From NCBI GenBank assembly GCA_022791755.1, contig JAAVZR010000014.1, positions 1 to 64,000 on the forward strand: DNA of 64,000 nucleotides, in the 5' to 3' direction. Below the pieces are notes generated by a model. The model was given only the letters and a program-made list of their open reading frames with translations. It had not been told where the DNA came from and searched no databases. This DNA is from Lachnospiraceae bacterium. Lineage in GTDB: Bacteria; Bacillota; Clostridia; Lachnospirales; Lachnospiraceae. This document shows positions 53,056 to 63,056 of this stretch, piece by piece; position 1 is the stretch's first letter, and the number at the start of each line of letters is the position of its first letter. The translations under genes were made by a program, and so were the position numbers.

Positions 53056-54477
53056 CTATTCACTTTTTATAATCAGCAGGCTCTGTACAAAGCTCCTGTC
53101 GGTAAAATAGGAATTTAACAGCAGATTATCATATCCTGCCATGATCTTTTTTACTATAAGCAGTCCCTTCCCCCGGCCCAGCCCCTTATCCGTGACGCCG
53201 GGAATCACTCCGCGTTTCTTTGCCTGGGGACGCACATCGTTTTCCACCCGAATCGTGATCCCCTCATGGTCCTCCGTGATACGCAGATCCACGCTGCCTT
53301 TCGCCAGCTTCGCCTCCTCGGCGGCATTATCCATGAGAATTCCCAGGATCCGCACCAGATCTCCGTACCCGCCGTCGAATCCCACCGGCGATACCACCGT
53401 GAGCGTCACAGGGATCCCCTGCTCAGTCTTTTCGATGATTTTATAGTACAGAAAGGATTTCAGGCAGTCGTCTCTTAAGACTCTCAGCTTTGCCTGCAAT
53501 CCATTGCGGACCAGGGCGCTGTCCATGAAGGGAACGATATTGCGGCGATAGAATATCTTCATCTCCTCGTCGCCGCTTCTCTCCACGAAACCTCCCATGG
53601 TCAGAAACAGATTCTTCATATCGTGCCGGATCTCATGCATCCTGTCAAGAGTCGTCTCCAGCTCCGCATTGTAAGCCGACACCATATTTTTATCGTTCCT
53701 GGCCACACACATTTTTTCCCGAATGGAAACCGTCCGCACTAACAGCCCGATATAGAAGATATCGATAAAGATCAGGCCGAACTGCATCCATGTTACGGCT
53801 CCCGACGAAACCTGCCACATCTGGTCTTCCAGCGCTCCATACTCCGTGATATTAAACAGAATCAGGGAGAAAATCACCAGAATCAGCACATAGAGCTCCA
53901 CACCCTTAAGCTTCCCCGCCATCCTTTCCAGACCGGATCTCCATCTGGTCAGAATCCGCCCCAGCATTCTCAGGCACAGGACAAAGGCTGAGAAGAACAG
54001 TATCCCCACTGTCCCGATGAGCACGGATTTCAGAAGACCGTCAAGCCCCCACTGTCCGGTCAGCCGATAATAAAACGGCATCAGCCGGTTCATCATGCGA
54101 TCATAGCCAAAGAGCATCATCTGCGCTGCGATCCCTGTGACCGACAGCCCCAGATAATGCTCCTTTACGCTCTTTTTGCTGCATATAAGAAGCAGAATAA
54201 TATCCAAAAGCAGCACCAGCACCTTGGCCGGGGAATGGTACACATACTGGTATAGCAGTTCCACCTGTACGGCCATGAGCGGACTGAGTGTCAGACAGAA
54301 GGTACGGCTCACAGGCACCTGTCCCAGAAATCTCACCAGCAGCACCAGCAGAAGCTGCGATGTAAGCTCCACTCCCATCCCCACATGATGAGGGCCCTTC
54401 GAGAGAATGAAAACGGCGGCTCCTCCCCACAGAGCCGCAATCAGCAGACCGATAAGCGCCGCCCTTTTTCCAGCCAT
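53056..54477 (-). CDS. GHKL-type sensor histidine kinase (AgrC/ComD-like)
   Basis: 473 residues from ATG 54477 behind GGAGGTG. Six or seven N-terminal membrane helices (to about residue 215) form the sensor. Phospho-acceptor His is in MHEIRHDMKNLFLT, followed by an ATPase domain with ILMDNAAEEAKLA (N box) and KGLGRGKGLLIVKKI (G box). This HK10 class usually senses peptides. It overlaps the LytTR regulator gene by 37 bases, its evident partner. Confidence 0.9.
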   Translation of the reverse strand: MAGKRAALIGLLIAALWGGAAVFILSKGPHHVGMGVELTSQLLLVLLVRFLGQVPVSRTFCLTLSPLMAVQVELLYQYVYHSPAKVLVLLLDIILLLICSKKSVKEHYLGLSVTGIAAQMMLFGYDRMMNRLMPFYYRLTGQWGLDGLLKSVLIGTVGILFFSAFVLCLRMLGRILTRWRSGLERMAGKLKGVELYVLILVIFSLILFNITEYGALEDQMWQVSSGAVTWMQFGLIFIDIFYIGLLVRTVSIREKMCVARNDKNMVSAYNAELETTLDRMHEIRHDMKNLFLTMGGFVERSGDEEMKIFYRRNIVPFMDSALVRNGLQAKLRVLRDDCLKSFLYYKIIEKTEQGIPVTLTVVSPVGFDGGYGDLVRILGILMDNAAEEAKLAKGSVDLRITEDHEGITIRVENDVRPQAKKRGVIPGVTDKGLGRGKGLLIVKKIMAGYDNLLLNSYFTDRSFVQSLLIIKSE

Positions 54478-55205
54478 CTCTTCACCTCCGCCCGCATCCC
54501 CAGGGCACACGGAACCTGCTGCTGGTCTGACAGGAGCACATAGCCGTCCTTCAGGCCCAGAATCTCTTTTTCCGCCACCAGATAAGAGCGGTGTACCCGC
54601 ACAAAGCCATTGCCCAGCCTGGCGGCCTCCTTCTGTAGCGTACCCAGGACCGTGATCCGGGAGCCATTCACCGTATGATAGGTGATCCCATGGGAAACGC
54701 TCTTTTCCGCCTCCAGACAGACGATCTCGTCTCTGCTGATTTCCACCGTCTCCCCGCCTCCCACTGTCAGGCAGATCGTATCCTCTCTCCGCGTTTTCTC
54801 CGGGTCCACCCGAAGCGCCATATGGATATAGCGGCGCATTCCCGCCGCCAGCAGTTTCATATCCGTTCCCTTTTCCAGAAATCCAAAGGGCTCCGCCCCG
54901 CTCTTTAACACATTCATGGCCAGCTCCTGATGATTGGTGGTAAAGACCAGTTTTCCTCTGTCCCCTCTCCTGCGGAGCGCGGTGGAAATGTCAATTCCGC
55001 TTTGCAGGCCCTTTCCAAAGTCCAGATCCAGAAAAGTCAGACTGTCCCCGGGATGGTTGTCCAGAAAGGTCAGAAGCTGCGCCCCGGAACAGATCCTCCC
55101 GGCCACCACGGCCAAAAGCCTGTCCTGACAGATAATCCGGGTGATCAGATCATTTTCCAGTGACACAAAAGAAGGATCATCATCACATAGAAGAATCCTC
55201 AGCAT
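54441..55205 (-). CDS. LytTR-family response regulator
   Basis: 254 residues from ATG 55205 (GGAGGGGAAG upstream). Receiver domain with acidic pocket LLCDDDPSF and phospho-acceptor in LTFLDLDFGKG. C-terminal LytTR DNA-binding domain (from about residue 145) contains GNGFVRVHRSYLVAEKEI. The gene overlaps both the upstream vanY-like gene (23 bases) and the downstream kinase gene. Likely controls cell-envelope or signal genes. Confidence 0.92.
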   Translation of the reverse strand: MLRILLCDDDPSFVSLENDLITRIICQDRLLAVVAGRICSGAQLLTFLDNHPGDSLTFLDLDFGKGLQSGIDISTALRRRGDRGKLVFTTNHQELAMNVLKSGAEPFGFLEKGTDMKLLAAGMRRYIHMALRVDPEKTRREDTICLTVGGGETVEISRDEIVCLEAEKSVSHGITYHTVNGSRITVLGTLQKEAARLGNGFVRVHRSYLVAEKEILGLKDGYVLLSDQQQVPCALGMRAEVKRWLEKGRRLSVC

Positions 55206-56118
55206 ATTGCTTCCCCTCCTCCCACAGCTCTTCCAAGAGCATTCCCTGTTCATGGAGATATTCCGCCGCCTCTTTTCCCACATACCGGAAATGCCATGAC
55301 TCGTAGTCAATCCCTGTGACCGCCTCCTCTCCTTCGGGATACCGGAGAATAAAGCCGTAGCGCCAGGCGTTTTCCCGCAGCCACTGATTCTCCGGCGTGC
55401 CCTCCTGCCCCCGGTCCAGAAGCTGGTAGTCCAGGGCTACGATATCCACCGCCAGTCCGGTATTGTGTTCGCTGCACCCCACCGGCATCGTCTCCCGCGT
55501 CACCTCATCATAGGCCGCTTCATAGGACATTCCTCTTGCCATACATGTCCGGATATCCTCATCCAGAAGTTCCTGCTGCCGTTCTCTGCTGCGATAGCCT
55601 GAGCAGACCACAAAACTCAGCCCCTGCTTCCCGCCGTCTTTCAGCATATCACACAGATCCTCATAGATCACCGACGCCACCGAAGCCAGTCCCGAAGGGA
55701 GCTCCGTCAGCTTCACCTCGTAGTCCTCAGGCAGACTGTGATTCTTATTGACGAGAATCAGAAGAGGATCGTTCCGGTCAAAGGAAAAGCTCTGCACCTT
55801 TACCGTCCTGCTTCCTGTCTCCTCAAGATCTGTTTCCTGCCGGTTTGCCTCCCGCCGGCCGGCCTCATCCGATCCCCTTGAGGAGTGGTCGGAAAGATCC
55901 GCGCCGTCCGTCTTCTCCCCGTCGTCTTCTCTCTGATCTGCCTTCTCTGCCAGGCTCCGGATGCTTTGCAGCCCTGCCATCATAAGAAAGGTAGCTGCCA
56001 TACAGATTCCCAGCACCTGAAGGCAGATCCGACGGCGCTTTAGCTGTCTTCTCCTTCTCTGCCTGTTCCGTATCCTCTGCTCTCTCAGTTCCGTATTCGG
56101 CTGTTCTTTCTGTCTCAT
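55183..56118 (-). CDS. D-alanyl-D-alanine carboxypeptidase, VanY/M15B type, membrane-anchored
   Basis: 311 residues from ATG 56118. A short basic cytoplasmic tail, one membrane helix (about 34-55), a charged low-complexity linker (about 60-105), then the M15 peptidase domain. Zinc ligands are in SEHNTGLAVDI and ESWHFRYVG. It trims the terminal D-Ala of peptidoglycan stems. Being first in an operon with a two-component system suggests envelope sensing. Confidence 0.92.
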   Translation of the reverse strand: MRQKEQPNTELREQRIRNRQRRRRQLKRRRICLQVLGICMAATFLMMAGLQSIRSLAEKADQREDDGEKTDGADLSDHSSRGSDEAGRREANRQETDLEETGSRTVKVQSFSFDRNDPLLILVNKNHSLPEDYEVKLTELPSGLASVASVIYEDLCDMLKDGGKQGLSFVVCSGYRSRERQQELLDEDIRTCMARGMSYEAAYDEVTRETMPVGCSEHNTGLAVDIVALDYQLLDRGQEGTPENQWLRENAWRYGFILRYPEGEEAVTGIDYESWHFRYVGKEAAEYLHEQGMLLEELWEEGKQYAEDSSM

Positions 56119-56257
56119 AAATCGCAAACACTCCTCTCTCAGATCCTTTACCGATCTTTAAGAAGAGTGTAGCGAGCTCCTGTTTCCTGTTATTATCCCG
56201 GATGTTTCCGATTTGTATCTTTTTTCTGAAAACCTTTTCCCGTTTCCTGTCTCCACA

Positions 56258-57154
56258 CTAGTAGCTTATGAGCTCATACACCATCCCATGATCTATGTTT
56301 TCCGCCGCTACCAGCTCCCACAATCTCTGGTCTCCCAACAACACGGCAAAGCCCCAGCCGAATCCGTCCACGATCTTATCCTGCCCGCTCTGGTATATCT
56401 GTCCCGCAATAAGACTGCCCCGCAGGGCCTGGGCCCGGGCATCCTCATAGAACAGATTGATCGTCCCATAGCGTCCGCTCTGTACCTGGGACTGGGGCTC
56501 CAGCTGCGCATAATCTGCCTGGCAGTACTCCCGGACCCGAAAGGTTCCCTCCTCCTGCATCTCCTCCCTCAGGCTCTTTTCCCCCGAAAACCAGTCTCTC
56601 TCCTTCTCCGGAGTGTGAATCGAAGCGACGTACAGACACTCTCCCTCCCAGTCCATCAGAAAGTCCATGACCGCATCGCCCCGGTAAAGCTGCACCCAAT
56701 ATACTCCCAGCTCCGTTCCCTCCAGACGGTAAAGACTCACATACTCCAGGCTGCCCGCCTCATACTCCTCCATAAAGGAATCCGGAAGCAGACCGAAATC
56801 CTTCCATTCCAGGACGCAGGCCGTCAGCTGCCTCCAGACCTGTGTCACCAGGGCATCCGGCACAGAAGCGCGGTCCGCCAGGTCATACCGGGATACCGCA
56901 TTATAGCCCTCGTTCTCCCGGATCCGGCACATCTTATCCCCCACCACAGATTCCTGCTCTGCCGGAAGCAGAGCCAGGGAACGGTCCTCCATATGGATGC
57001 TGCTCAAAAGCTGCTCATCCTGCCAGCGGCTGTAATACCCCGGCAGCGCAAAGGCGCACCAGAGAGAAACAGCCAGAAAGAGCATCCCTCCGCCATAGGC
57101 TGTCAGCCGCCGTCTCTTCTCCCTGTTCGCTCCGCCTTCGGAAACCTGACGCAT
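56258..57154 (-). CDS. Membrane-anchored extracytoplasmic protein of unknown function
   Basis: 298 residues with AAAGGGG 8 bases before the ATG. Short basic N-terminus, one membrane helix (about 20-42) and a large outer domain with no motif I recognise; it has YRLEGTELGVYWVQLYRG and ends ENIDHGMVYELISY. Its first 52 bases overlap the sensor kinase gene, so it is probably an accessory or target of that two-component system. Confidence 0.65.
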   Translation of the reverse strand: MRQVSEGGANREKRRRLTAYGGGMLFLAVSLWCAFALPGYYSRWQDEQLLSSIHMEDRSLALLPAEQESVVGDKMCRIRENEGYNAVSRYDLADRASVPDALVTQVWRQLTACVLEWKDFGLLPDSFMEEYEAGSLEYVSLYRLEGTELGVYWVQLYRGDAVMDFLMDWEGECLYVASIHTPEKERDWFSGEKSLREEMQEEGTFRVREYCQADYAQLEPQSQVQSGRYGTINLFYEDARAQALRGSLIAGQIYQSGQDKIVDGFGWGFAVLLGDQRLWELVAAENIDHGMVYELISY

Positions 57155-58524
57155 ATGCGCATCCCCTTTCCCAGATCACTGTCAAATGTCATCGCCGCTC
57201 CATGAAGCTTTGCGATCTCCTGGCACAGCGTCAGCCCCAGCCCGGCGCCTCCCTCCTTGCGTGAGCGCGACTTGTCCACCATGTAAAAAGCCTCCGTCAG
57301 CCGGGACAGCTCTTCCTTCGCCACCCCGGTCCCCTGGTCCGCCACCGCAAAGGCATAGCCGTCCCCCTCCGGCCTTCCAAAGAACAGGATCACCCCTCCC
57401 GGTGAGGACGCTTTCACTCCATTGTCGATCAGATTTAAAAACAGCGACTGCAACAGATCCCGGTCGCCCGTGATCCAGCCCTCCGCCACATCCATACGCC
57501 AAACCATTCCCCGCTTTCGCACCAGAGCCTTCTCCACCGCCTCCACCTGCCTGGCCAGCTCCGTACAGCGTATGGGACCCAGTTCGATCTTTTGCTTCTC
57601 CATCAGAGACATTCCCAGAAGCTTGTACGACAGAGATTGCAGACGCTTGCTCTGACGGTTGATATAGTCGCCGCACATCCGTATCTCGCCGGGGGACAGA
57701 TCCATCGTAGCCATCATCTCCGAGTAGCCGATGATGGAAGTGAGAGGCGTCTTCAGCTCATGGGCAAAGGCCGAGGTAAAGCGTTCCTTGCGGGCCGCCT
57801 CCTCCTTAAGCCGTTCCATCTGCTCCGCCATGGTATCCGCCATGCTGTTAAAATCTCTGGCCAGCATTCCGATCTCATCGCTTCCCTCTGCCCGGACGCG
57901 GATCCCCAGATCCCCCGAGGCCAGCGTTCTGGCTACCCGGGACAGCTCCGCCGTCTTTCTAAGCGACAGATTCATGACCGCCCAGATCACCACGCCCATA
58001 CACAGAGAAGCGATCAAAAGTCCCAGCCGGTATGTCTCCGAGAGCTGGTCCCGGTCCCGGAAGATGTCGGTCACACGGTGAAGCGTCTCCACCGTCACCC
58101 CGTTTTCCGCCCTGCTCAGAGCCGCCACATAGTATTCTCCCCGGGTTTCGCAGATCTCGTACCCGAAATTATGACGCTCGTCCAGTCTCTCTCTCACCCG
58201 GTTGGGTATGGCCAGCCCGTTATCCTCATAGATCACCTCTCCGCCGGCATCATAGATCCTCAGACAGCCCTCCTGCTCGCTGCCGGCCTCATGAAAGCCT
58301 CCCACCACATCCTCCTCCGTAAACCGGCCTGCCAGAGTATCCTCGTAAGCCCGGTGAGCCAGGATGTAGGAGGTAGCCGCATACTGATTCTCCAGGCTGC
58401 ACTGGGCGATCTCCTTCTCCAGAGAATCTGAAAAAGTGGCATGGATCAGCCACATGCCAAAAAAAGTCAACGCCAGGATCATCACCGGCGTCGTAATAAA
58501 AAAAAGCTTCCATGACAGCTTCAT
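57103..58524 (-). CDS. Sensor histidine kinase with HAMP domain
   Basis: 473 residues. Two membrane helices (about 8-27 and 165-185) flank an outer sensor domain. A HAMP linker leads to HisKA with FAHELKTPLTSIIGYSE and HATPase_c with NLIDNGVKAS, DQGTGV and GAGLGLTLCQ. Gene starts 10 bases after the OmpR-type regulator stop. Stimulus unknown; the neighbours point to the cell surface. Confidence 0.93.
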   Translation of the reverse strand: MKLSWKLFFITTPVMILALTFFGMWLIHATFSDSLEKEIAQCSLENQYAATSYILAHRAYEDTLAGRFTEEDVVGGFHEAGSEQEGCLRIYDAGGEVIYEDNGLAIPNRVRERLDERHNFGYEICETRGEYYVAALSRAENGVTVETLHRVTDIFRDRDQLSETYRLGLLIASLCMGVVIWAVMNLSLRKTAELSRVARTLASGDLGIRVRAEGSDEIGMLARDFNSMADTMAEQMERLKEEAARKERFTSAFAHELKTPLTSIIGYSEMMATMDLSPGEIRMCGDYINRQSKRLQSLSYKLLGMSLMEKQKIELGPIRCTELARQVEAVEKALVRKRGMVWRMDVAEGWITGDRDLLQSLFLNLIDNGVKASSPGGVILFFGRPEGDGYAFAVADQGTGVAKEELSRLTEAFYMVDKSRSRKEGGAGLGLTLCQEIAKLHGAAMTFDSDLGKGMRICVRFPKAERTGRRDGG

Positions 58525-58534
58525 GCGCGTATTC

Positions 58535-59188
58535 TCATGCCTCCAGCCGGTATCCGATCTTGTACATGGCTATGATGTGTTCCTCCAGATCCAGCTTTTT
58601 CTTCAGACGGTGCACATGCAGATCCACCGTCCTTCCCCTGTCGGAATACTCACCGCCCCACACATTTTCATATATGGTCTCCCGGTACAGCGTGCGGTTC
58701 TTATTTCTGGCAAAGAGCAGCAAAAGCTCATACTCCTTTCTCGTCAGCTTCACCGCCTCTCCTCTCTTTGTGACTGTCATCGCATCCGTGTCGATCTCGA
58801 TGTCCAGAAAGGAGACCCTCCTGGCTGTCTTGTTATAGCGGCGCAGCACCGTGCTGACCCGGGCCAGGAGCTCCGTCAGCTCAAAGGGCTTAGAGATGTA
58901 ATCCTCTGCTCCGGCCATGAGGCCTCTCACCTTCTGCTCTGTCTCGCCCATGGCTGTCAGAAAGATCACCGGCGTCTCCAATGTCCTGGCATAATCCAAC
59001 ACCTCATATCCGTTGAGCCCGGGCAGCATGATATCCAGAAGCACCAGATCAAAGCTCTCCTCCTGCAGCCGGTTCACCGCCGTGATCCCGTCCCCGGCTG
59101 TGTCACACTGGTATCCGGCCCGCACCAGGTTCATCCGTATCAAATTTGATATGGCTTCCTCATCCTCTACGATCAGAATCCGATTCAC
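58535..59188 (-). CDS. OmpR/PhoB-family response regulator
   Basis: 217 residues from a GTG at 59188 (AAGGGAG upstream). Receiver domain with ILIVEDEE, phospho-acceptor in DLVLLDIMLPGLNGYE and TAMG; C-terminal winged helix ending TVDLHVHRLKKKLDLEE. It pairs with the kinase encoded directly downstream. Confidence 0.95.
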   Translation of the reverse strand: MNRILIVEDEEAISNLIRMNLVRAGYQCDTAGDGITAVNRLQEESFDLVLLDIMLPGLNGYEVLDYARTLETPVIFLTAMGETEQKVRGLMAGAEDYISKPFELTELLARVSTVLRRYNKTARRVSFLDIEIDTDAMTVTKRGEAVKLTRKEYELLLLFARNKNRTLYRETIYENVWGGEYSDRGRTVDLHVHRLKKKLDLEEHIIAMYKIGYRLEA

Positions 59189-59206
59189 TGCCGCTCCCTT
59201 CGCATC

Positions 59207-60058
59207 TTACTTACTATCTTCCCCATAGTACATCTCTGCCAGCACATACACCCGGTCCCTGGTGGACGATACCAGACTCAGCGTGTAGGCCAGATTCTGG
59301 GAGCTGTTGCTGGAATTCTCCGCTGCCGCCGCCTGAGCGGCCGCCTCATCCCGCGCGCGCAGCCATGCCCGCTCCTCCTCACGCAGCGCGTAAAAGGCTT
59401 CCTCCTCCAGCTCTTCCCGCAATGCCTGATATACGGCATTGAGCTCGTCGTCCCAGAATTTCAGGGTCTCATCCGCCACAGTCTTCTGATCTGCCACCGG
59501 CTTCTTTGCCGCCTCTTCCATCTTCTCCGACAGCTTCCGGTCCATCTCGCTCAGGCGGAGATAATAGGCTTCTCCGACTTCCTCCCAGCTTGTATACATT
59601 TCCACTACCACCAGTTCTTCCCAGGCGCCGTCTTCCGTGTCCCTGGTCCCGTAAACGACAGAGAACCCCTCCTTCTGTTCGCTTCCGCTGTCCGTCACGG
59701 CAAAGAAATGTTCTTCCGGTTCTGTTTCTGCCGCTCCCGCCGCAGCTTTTTCCGAAACCTCCTCCTCTTCCTGAATTGAGCCCTCCACATACCATATCAG
59801 GCTCTCTTCCACGCCGTCACCGGACGCAGAGTCGGCCCTGTCCTCCACAGCTGCCCTCGGCGTCCGGAACTCAGCCATATCAATGGCATGCTCCTGCATG
59901 GCTGCTTCGCCTGTCTCCTCCTCATCAAGAACTGCCGCCAGCGTCACGCCGGGATTTTTGCTGGAATTGCTTCTGTTCCAGTTAAACATGGTAATCCCTG
60001 TGCCAATGAAAATCACTGCCGCCACCATAATTATGAATTTTGCAATTCGTTCTCTCAT
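59207..60058 (-). CDS. Membrane-anchored LprI/DUF1311-like protein
   Basis: 283 residues. N-terminal membrane helix (about 7-24), a long acidic, Glu/Ala-rich linker, and a C-terminal helical domain (about 165-280). Pattern there: LKFWDDELNAVYQALREEL then REEERAWLRARDEAAAQAA. This fits the LprI/DUF1311 (lysozyme inhibitor-like) domain, although the usual cysteines are absent. It precedes the OmpR-type regulator by 18 bases and may sense or protect the envelope. Confidence 0.65.
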   Translation of the reverse strand: MRERIAKFIIMVAAVIFIGTGITMFNWNRSNSSKNPGVTLAAVLDEEETGEAAMQEHAIDMAEFRTPRAAVEDRADSASGDGVEESLIWYVEGSIQEEEEVSEKAAAGAAETEPEEHFFAVTDSGSEQKEGFSVVYGTRDTEDGAWEELVVVEMYTSWEEVGEAYYLRLSEMDRKLSEKMEEAAKKPVADQKTVADETLKFWDDELNAVYQALREELEEEAFYALREEERAWLRARDEAAAQAAAAENSSNSSQNLAYTLSLVSSTRDRVYVLAEMYYGEDSK

Positions 60059-60062
60059 GGCT

Positions 60063-60539
60063 TCACCTGCCTATGGTATCCTCCGCCAGATTCTCTCCGT
60101 CCGCCGCCTGAGTCGCCAGTCGGTCACACCGCTCATTCTCCGGATGCCCGGCGTGGCCCTTCACCCAGATAAAACGCACCTCATGCTTCTCCTTCGCCTT
60201 CAAAAGGCGCTTCCACAGATCTTCATTTTTCACCGGGTCGTTCTTCCCCCTCTTCCATCCTTTGGCGATCCACCCATCGATCCAGCGATCGGTAAAGGCT
60301 TTAACCACATAGGAAGAATCCGAGTACAGCTCCACCTGGCAGGGACGGTTTAACGCCTCCAGCGCCACGATGGCCGCCATCAGCTCCATCCGGTTATTGG
60401 TCGTCTTCCGATAACCGCCGGAGAGCTCTTTTTCGTGAAGTACCCCTTTCGTATCCACATACTGGATCACGGCGCCATAACCTCCCGGCCCATCCGGATT
60501 TCCTCTGGCCGCTCCGTCCGTATAGATCTTAACTTTCAT
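60063..60539 (-). CDS. rnhA: Ribonuclease HI
   Basis: 158 residues, standard length, from ATG 60539 or the adjacent ATG 60542. Catalytic D-E-D-D set: [30 protein letters not shown] and [10 protein letters not shown]. Removes RNA from RNA-DNA hybrids. Overlaps the MutS-like gene by about 11 bases and ends 4 bases before the LprI-like gene. Confidence 0.95.
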   Translation of the reverse strand: MKVKIYTDGAARGNPDGPGGYGAVIQYVDTKGVLHEKELSGGYRKTTNNRMELMAAIVALEALNRPCQVELYSDSSYVVKAFTDRWIDGWIAKGWKRGKNDPVKNEDLWKRLLKAKEKHEVRFIWVKGHAGHPENERCDRLATQAADGENLAEDTIGR

Positions 60540-62223
60540 CATCCATACTCCATATTCCATCCCGGTCAAAGCGCTTAGCCATGGATGCCGCCCTGGCAAG
60601 CACTTCGCCGTCATAACCCATCAGTCCTAAAAGCCGTAAGGCATTGCGCCCCGCTGCCCGTCCCGGATACAGCCGATACGAAAACAGGATATCGCCGTCT
60701 GTGATCTCCTCCTCAAAATGGCCGTTCTCATACCAGCTCTCCAAAAGTACCGTCAGTTCCCTGTCATGGGTCGCAGCAAAGCACAGGATATTCATGTCGG
60801 CCATGCTCCTCAAGATCCAGGAGGAGGCCGCGATACGCTCCACCGTATTCGTCCCTCTGAGCACCTCATCCACGAAGCACAATACCGGCAATCTGTCATG
60901 CCCGCGATCCAGGATCCGCTTTAATGAACGGATCTCCGCCATGTAGTAGCTCTCCCCGCCCATGAGATTATCCGTCAGGGCCATGGAGGAACAGATCTGA
61001 TAAAAGGGCGCCTCATAGCTCTTTCCCGCCACCGTGTATATGGTCTGAGCCAGCACGGCATTTACCGCCACGGTCTTCAGAAAGGTGGACTTTCCTGAGG
61101 CATTGGAACCGGTGATCAGCTGGCAGCGGTATGCCTGCACCGTATTGGGCACCGGATTCCTGATCAGAGGGTGGTACAGCTCTTCTGCGCACAGGCTGAG
61201 CCTCTCCTGTGCATCCTCCGCGGTCAGTACCGGTCTGCACCATGTCCCCAGATATTCCCGGAAGGAGGCCACAGCCAGGCCGCATTCCAGCTGTCCCAGT
61301 ATCTCCACCGCGCGCCAGATCGCCGCCTCCCTCTCTCTGACCAGGCGTATGATCTGATTATAGGCAATCAGGTCGGTATGAATAAGCATCTTCATATAAT
61401 CGGCGATCAGGTCAAGAGGCGAGCCTCCCATGGCATTTCCCATGGCGATCAGACTCCCTCTCTTTCTGACAGGGTCCAGCAGCTCCACCTGCTCCTTCAG
61501 AGGACCGACATATGAGGACAGCGCTTCGGTCCCCGGCAGACGGCAGATGGCTTCCCCGCTGCAAACCAGCCCCACCACCTTTGCCACACTGGAAAACCAG
61601 GCTTCCATCTGTGCCTTATCCCGGTAGTATGTCACCATCTGAAAGACCAGAACCGCCACCACGGACATGACTCCCGCGCCGGCGGACACAAAGAACACAC
61701 AGGCGGCCGCCGCAAGCGCTGCGATACCCAGATAGTGAACGCCATTGGAGCGGCAGGGCTGATCGTTCAGACCGGCAATATAATCGCAGAGAGCCTGCCG
61801 CCCGTTCTTGCCGATGAGAGAAAACTGCTTCTCCATCTCCAGGGCCAGCTGCCGGTCACCGCTAAACAGATCTGCCAGCCGGGACCGCTCTCTCAGAACC
61901 TCTTCCCTGCAAACCGGCAGACGCAGCATCCGGTACAGCGCCTCCTCCCCGATGGAGGAGCGGGTATGATTCACCAGCTTAAAGATGTCATCCATACCCA
62001 GATCATTCCATGTGATCTCGTCGATCTCGCTGTCCCCGTCGCGAAACATCTGATAATACCGGCTGATCCGCTTCATATCTCCGTCCGCGTACTGCCGGTC
62101 CGGCGCCTGCCCCCACTGGGTCTTCAGTCTCTCCTCCCAGGATGCACGGCTCCTTCGCACCCCGATCCTGTAGCGGATATACAGAAAGACAAGGGCGGCC
62201 GCCATAAATGCGATATATTTCAT
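60529..62223 (-). CDS. Membrane-anchored MutS-like ATPase
   Basis: 564 residues. An N-terminal helix (about 4-20) and a second hydrophobic pair (about 165-200) anchor it in the membrane. The C-terminal MutS ATPase domain has Walker [12 protein letters not shown], Walker [13 protein letters not shown] and GESYYMAEI. The mismatch-recognition and connector domains of MutS are absent. Paralogues are common in Firmicutes and have no established role. The ATG overlaps the punA stop (ATGA). Confidence 0.85.
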   Translation of the reverse strand: MKYIAFMAAALVFLYIRYRIGVRRSRASWEERLKTQWGQAPDRQYADGDMKRISRYYQMFRDGDSEIDEITWNDLGMDDIFKLVNHTRSSIGEEALYRMLRLPVCREEVLRERSRLADLFSGDRQLALEMEKQFSLIGKNGRQALCDYIAGLNDQPCRSNGVHYLGIAALAAAACVFFVSAGAGVMSVVAVLVFQMVTYYRDKAQMEAWFSSVAKVVGLVCSGEAICRLPGTEALSSYVGPLKEQVELLDPVRKRGSLIAMGNAMGGSPLDLIADYMKMLIHTDLIAYNQIIRLVREREAAIWRAVEILGQLECGLAVASFREYLGTWCRPVLTAEDAQERLSLCAEELYHPLIRNPVPNTVQAYRCQLITGSNASGKSTFLKTVAVNAVLAQTIYTVAGKSYEAPFYQICSSMALTDNLMGGESYYMAEIRSLKRILDRGHDRLPVLCFVDEVLRGTNTVERIAASSWILRSMADMNILCFAATHDRELTVLLESWYENGHFEEEITDGDILFSYRLYPGRAAGRNALRLLGLMGYDGEVLARAASMAKRFDRDGIWSMDDES

Positions 62224-63056
62224 CAGATCCCCATCTTCTCCACAGCCGCCGTTACTAGCTTCTTAAAGTCTTTCGCCACACGGTCCGCCGTCTCCTGTAC
62301 CTCTCCATGGGACAGCTTCTCATGGCCCAGACCGGCCGCCATATTGGTAATGCAGGAAATCCCGCAGATCTTCATTCCCATGTGGTTTGCCGTGACAGCC
62401 TCGCACACCGTGCTCATCCCCACCGCGTCGCTGCCCAGACGCTGCAGCATACGGATCTCCGCCGGCGTCTCATAGGCCGGCCCGGTCAGCTGAGTATAGA
62501 CCCCCTCTCTGAGCGTCAGCCCCAGGCCGGCCGCCGTCTCACGCAAAAGCGCCTGCAAGCCGCGGTCATAGACCTCTGACATATCGGCAAAACGGGGACC
62601 CAGACTCTCCATATTCGGTCCCAGAAGCGGCGACGGAACAAAGGCGGAGATATGATCCGTCAGCATCATAAAATCGCCGGGATGAAAGCTCTCGTTGCAG
62701 CCTCCCGCCGCGTTGGTCAGAAACAGAGTCCCGGCTCCCAGCTCATGCATCAGGCGCACCGGAAGCACCACATCGCTCATGGGATACCCCTCATAATAAT
62801 GAACACGGCCCTGCATAATCACCACAGGCACCCGGCCCACATGGCCAAAGATAAACTGGCCCTTATGTCCTGCCACCGTGGACACCGGAAAGCCCTCGAT
62901 CTGCGAATAGGGAATGCGGCACTCCACCTCCACCGCTCCGCTGTCCGCGTAGTCGCCCAGGCCGCTGCCCAGGATCAGGGCCACCCTCGGCACAAAGCCG
63001 GTTATCCTGCGCACGCTGGCCACACAGCTTCTTAATTTCTCTTCCGTAGGGGTCAT
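62223..63056 (-). CDS. punA: Purine-nucleoside phosphorylase
   Basis: 277 residues with AAAGGAGG before the ATG. Trimeric PNP family (inosine/guanosine type): LGSGLGDYAD, QGRVHYYEGYPM and FLTNAAGGCNESFHPGD bind phosphate and ribose; the base-recognition Glu lies in QLTGPAYETPAEI. It yields ribose 1-phosphate and free purine. Functionally complements the pyrimidine salvage operon at 1.5-8 kb. Confidence 0.94.
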   Translation of the reverse strand: MTPTEEKLRSCVASVRRITGFVPRVALILGSGLGDYADSGAVEVECRIPYSQIEGFPVSTVAGHKGQFIFGHVGRVPVVIMQGRVHYYEGYPMSDVVLPVRLMHELGAGTLFLTNAAGGCNESFHPGDFMMLTDHISAFVPSPLLGPNMESLGPRFADMSEVYDRGLQALLRETAAGLGLTLREGVYTQLTGPAYETPAEIRMLQRLGSDAVGMSTVCEAVTANHMGMKICGISCITNMAAGLGHEKLSHGEVQETADRVAKDFKKLVTAAVEKMGI

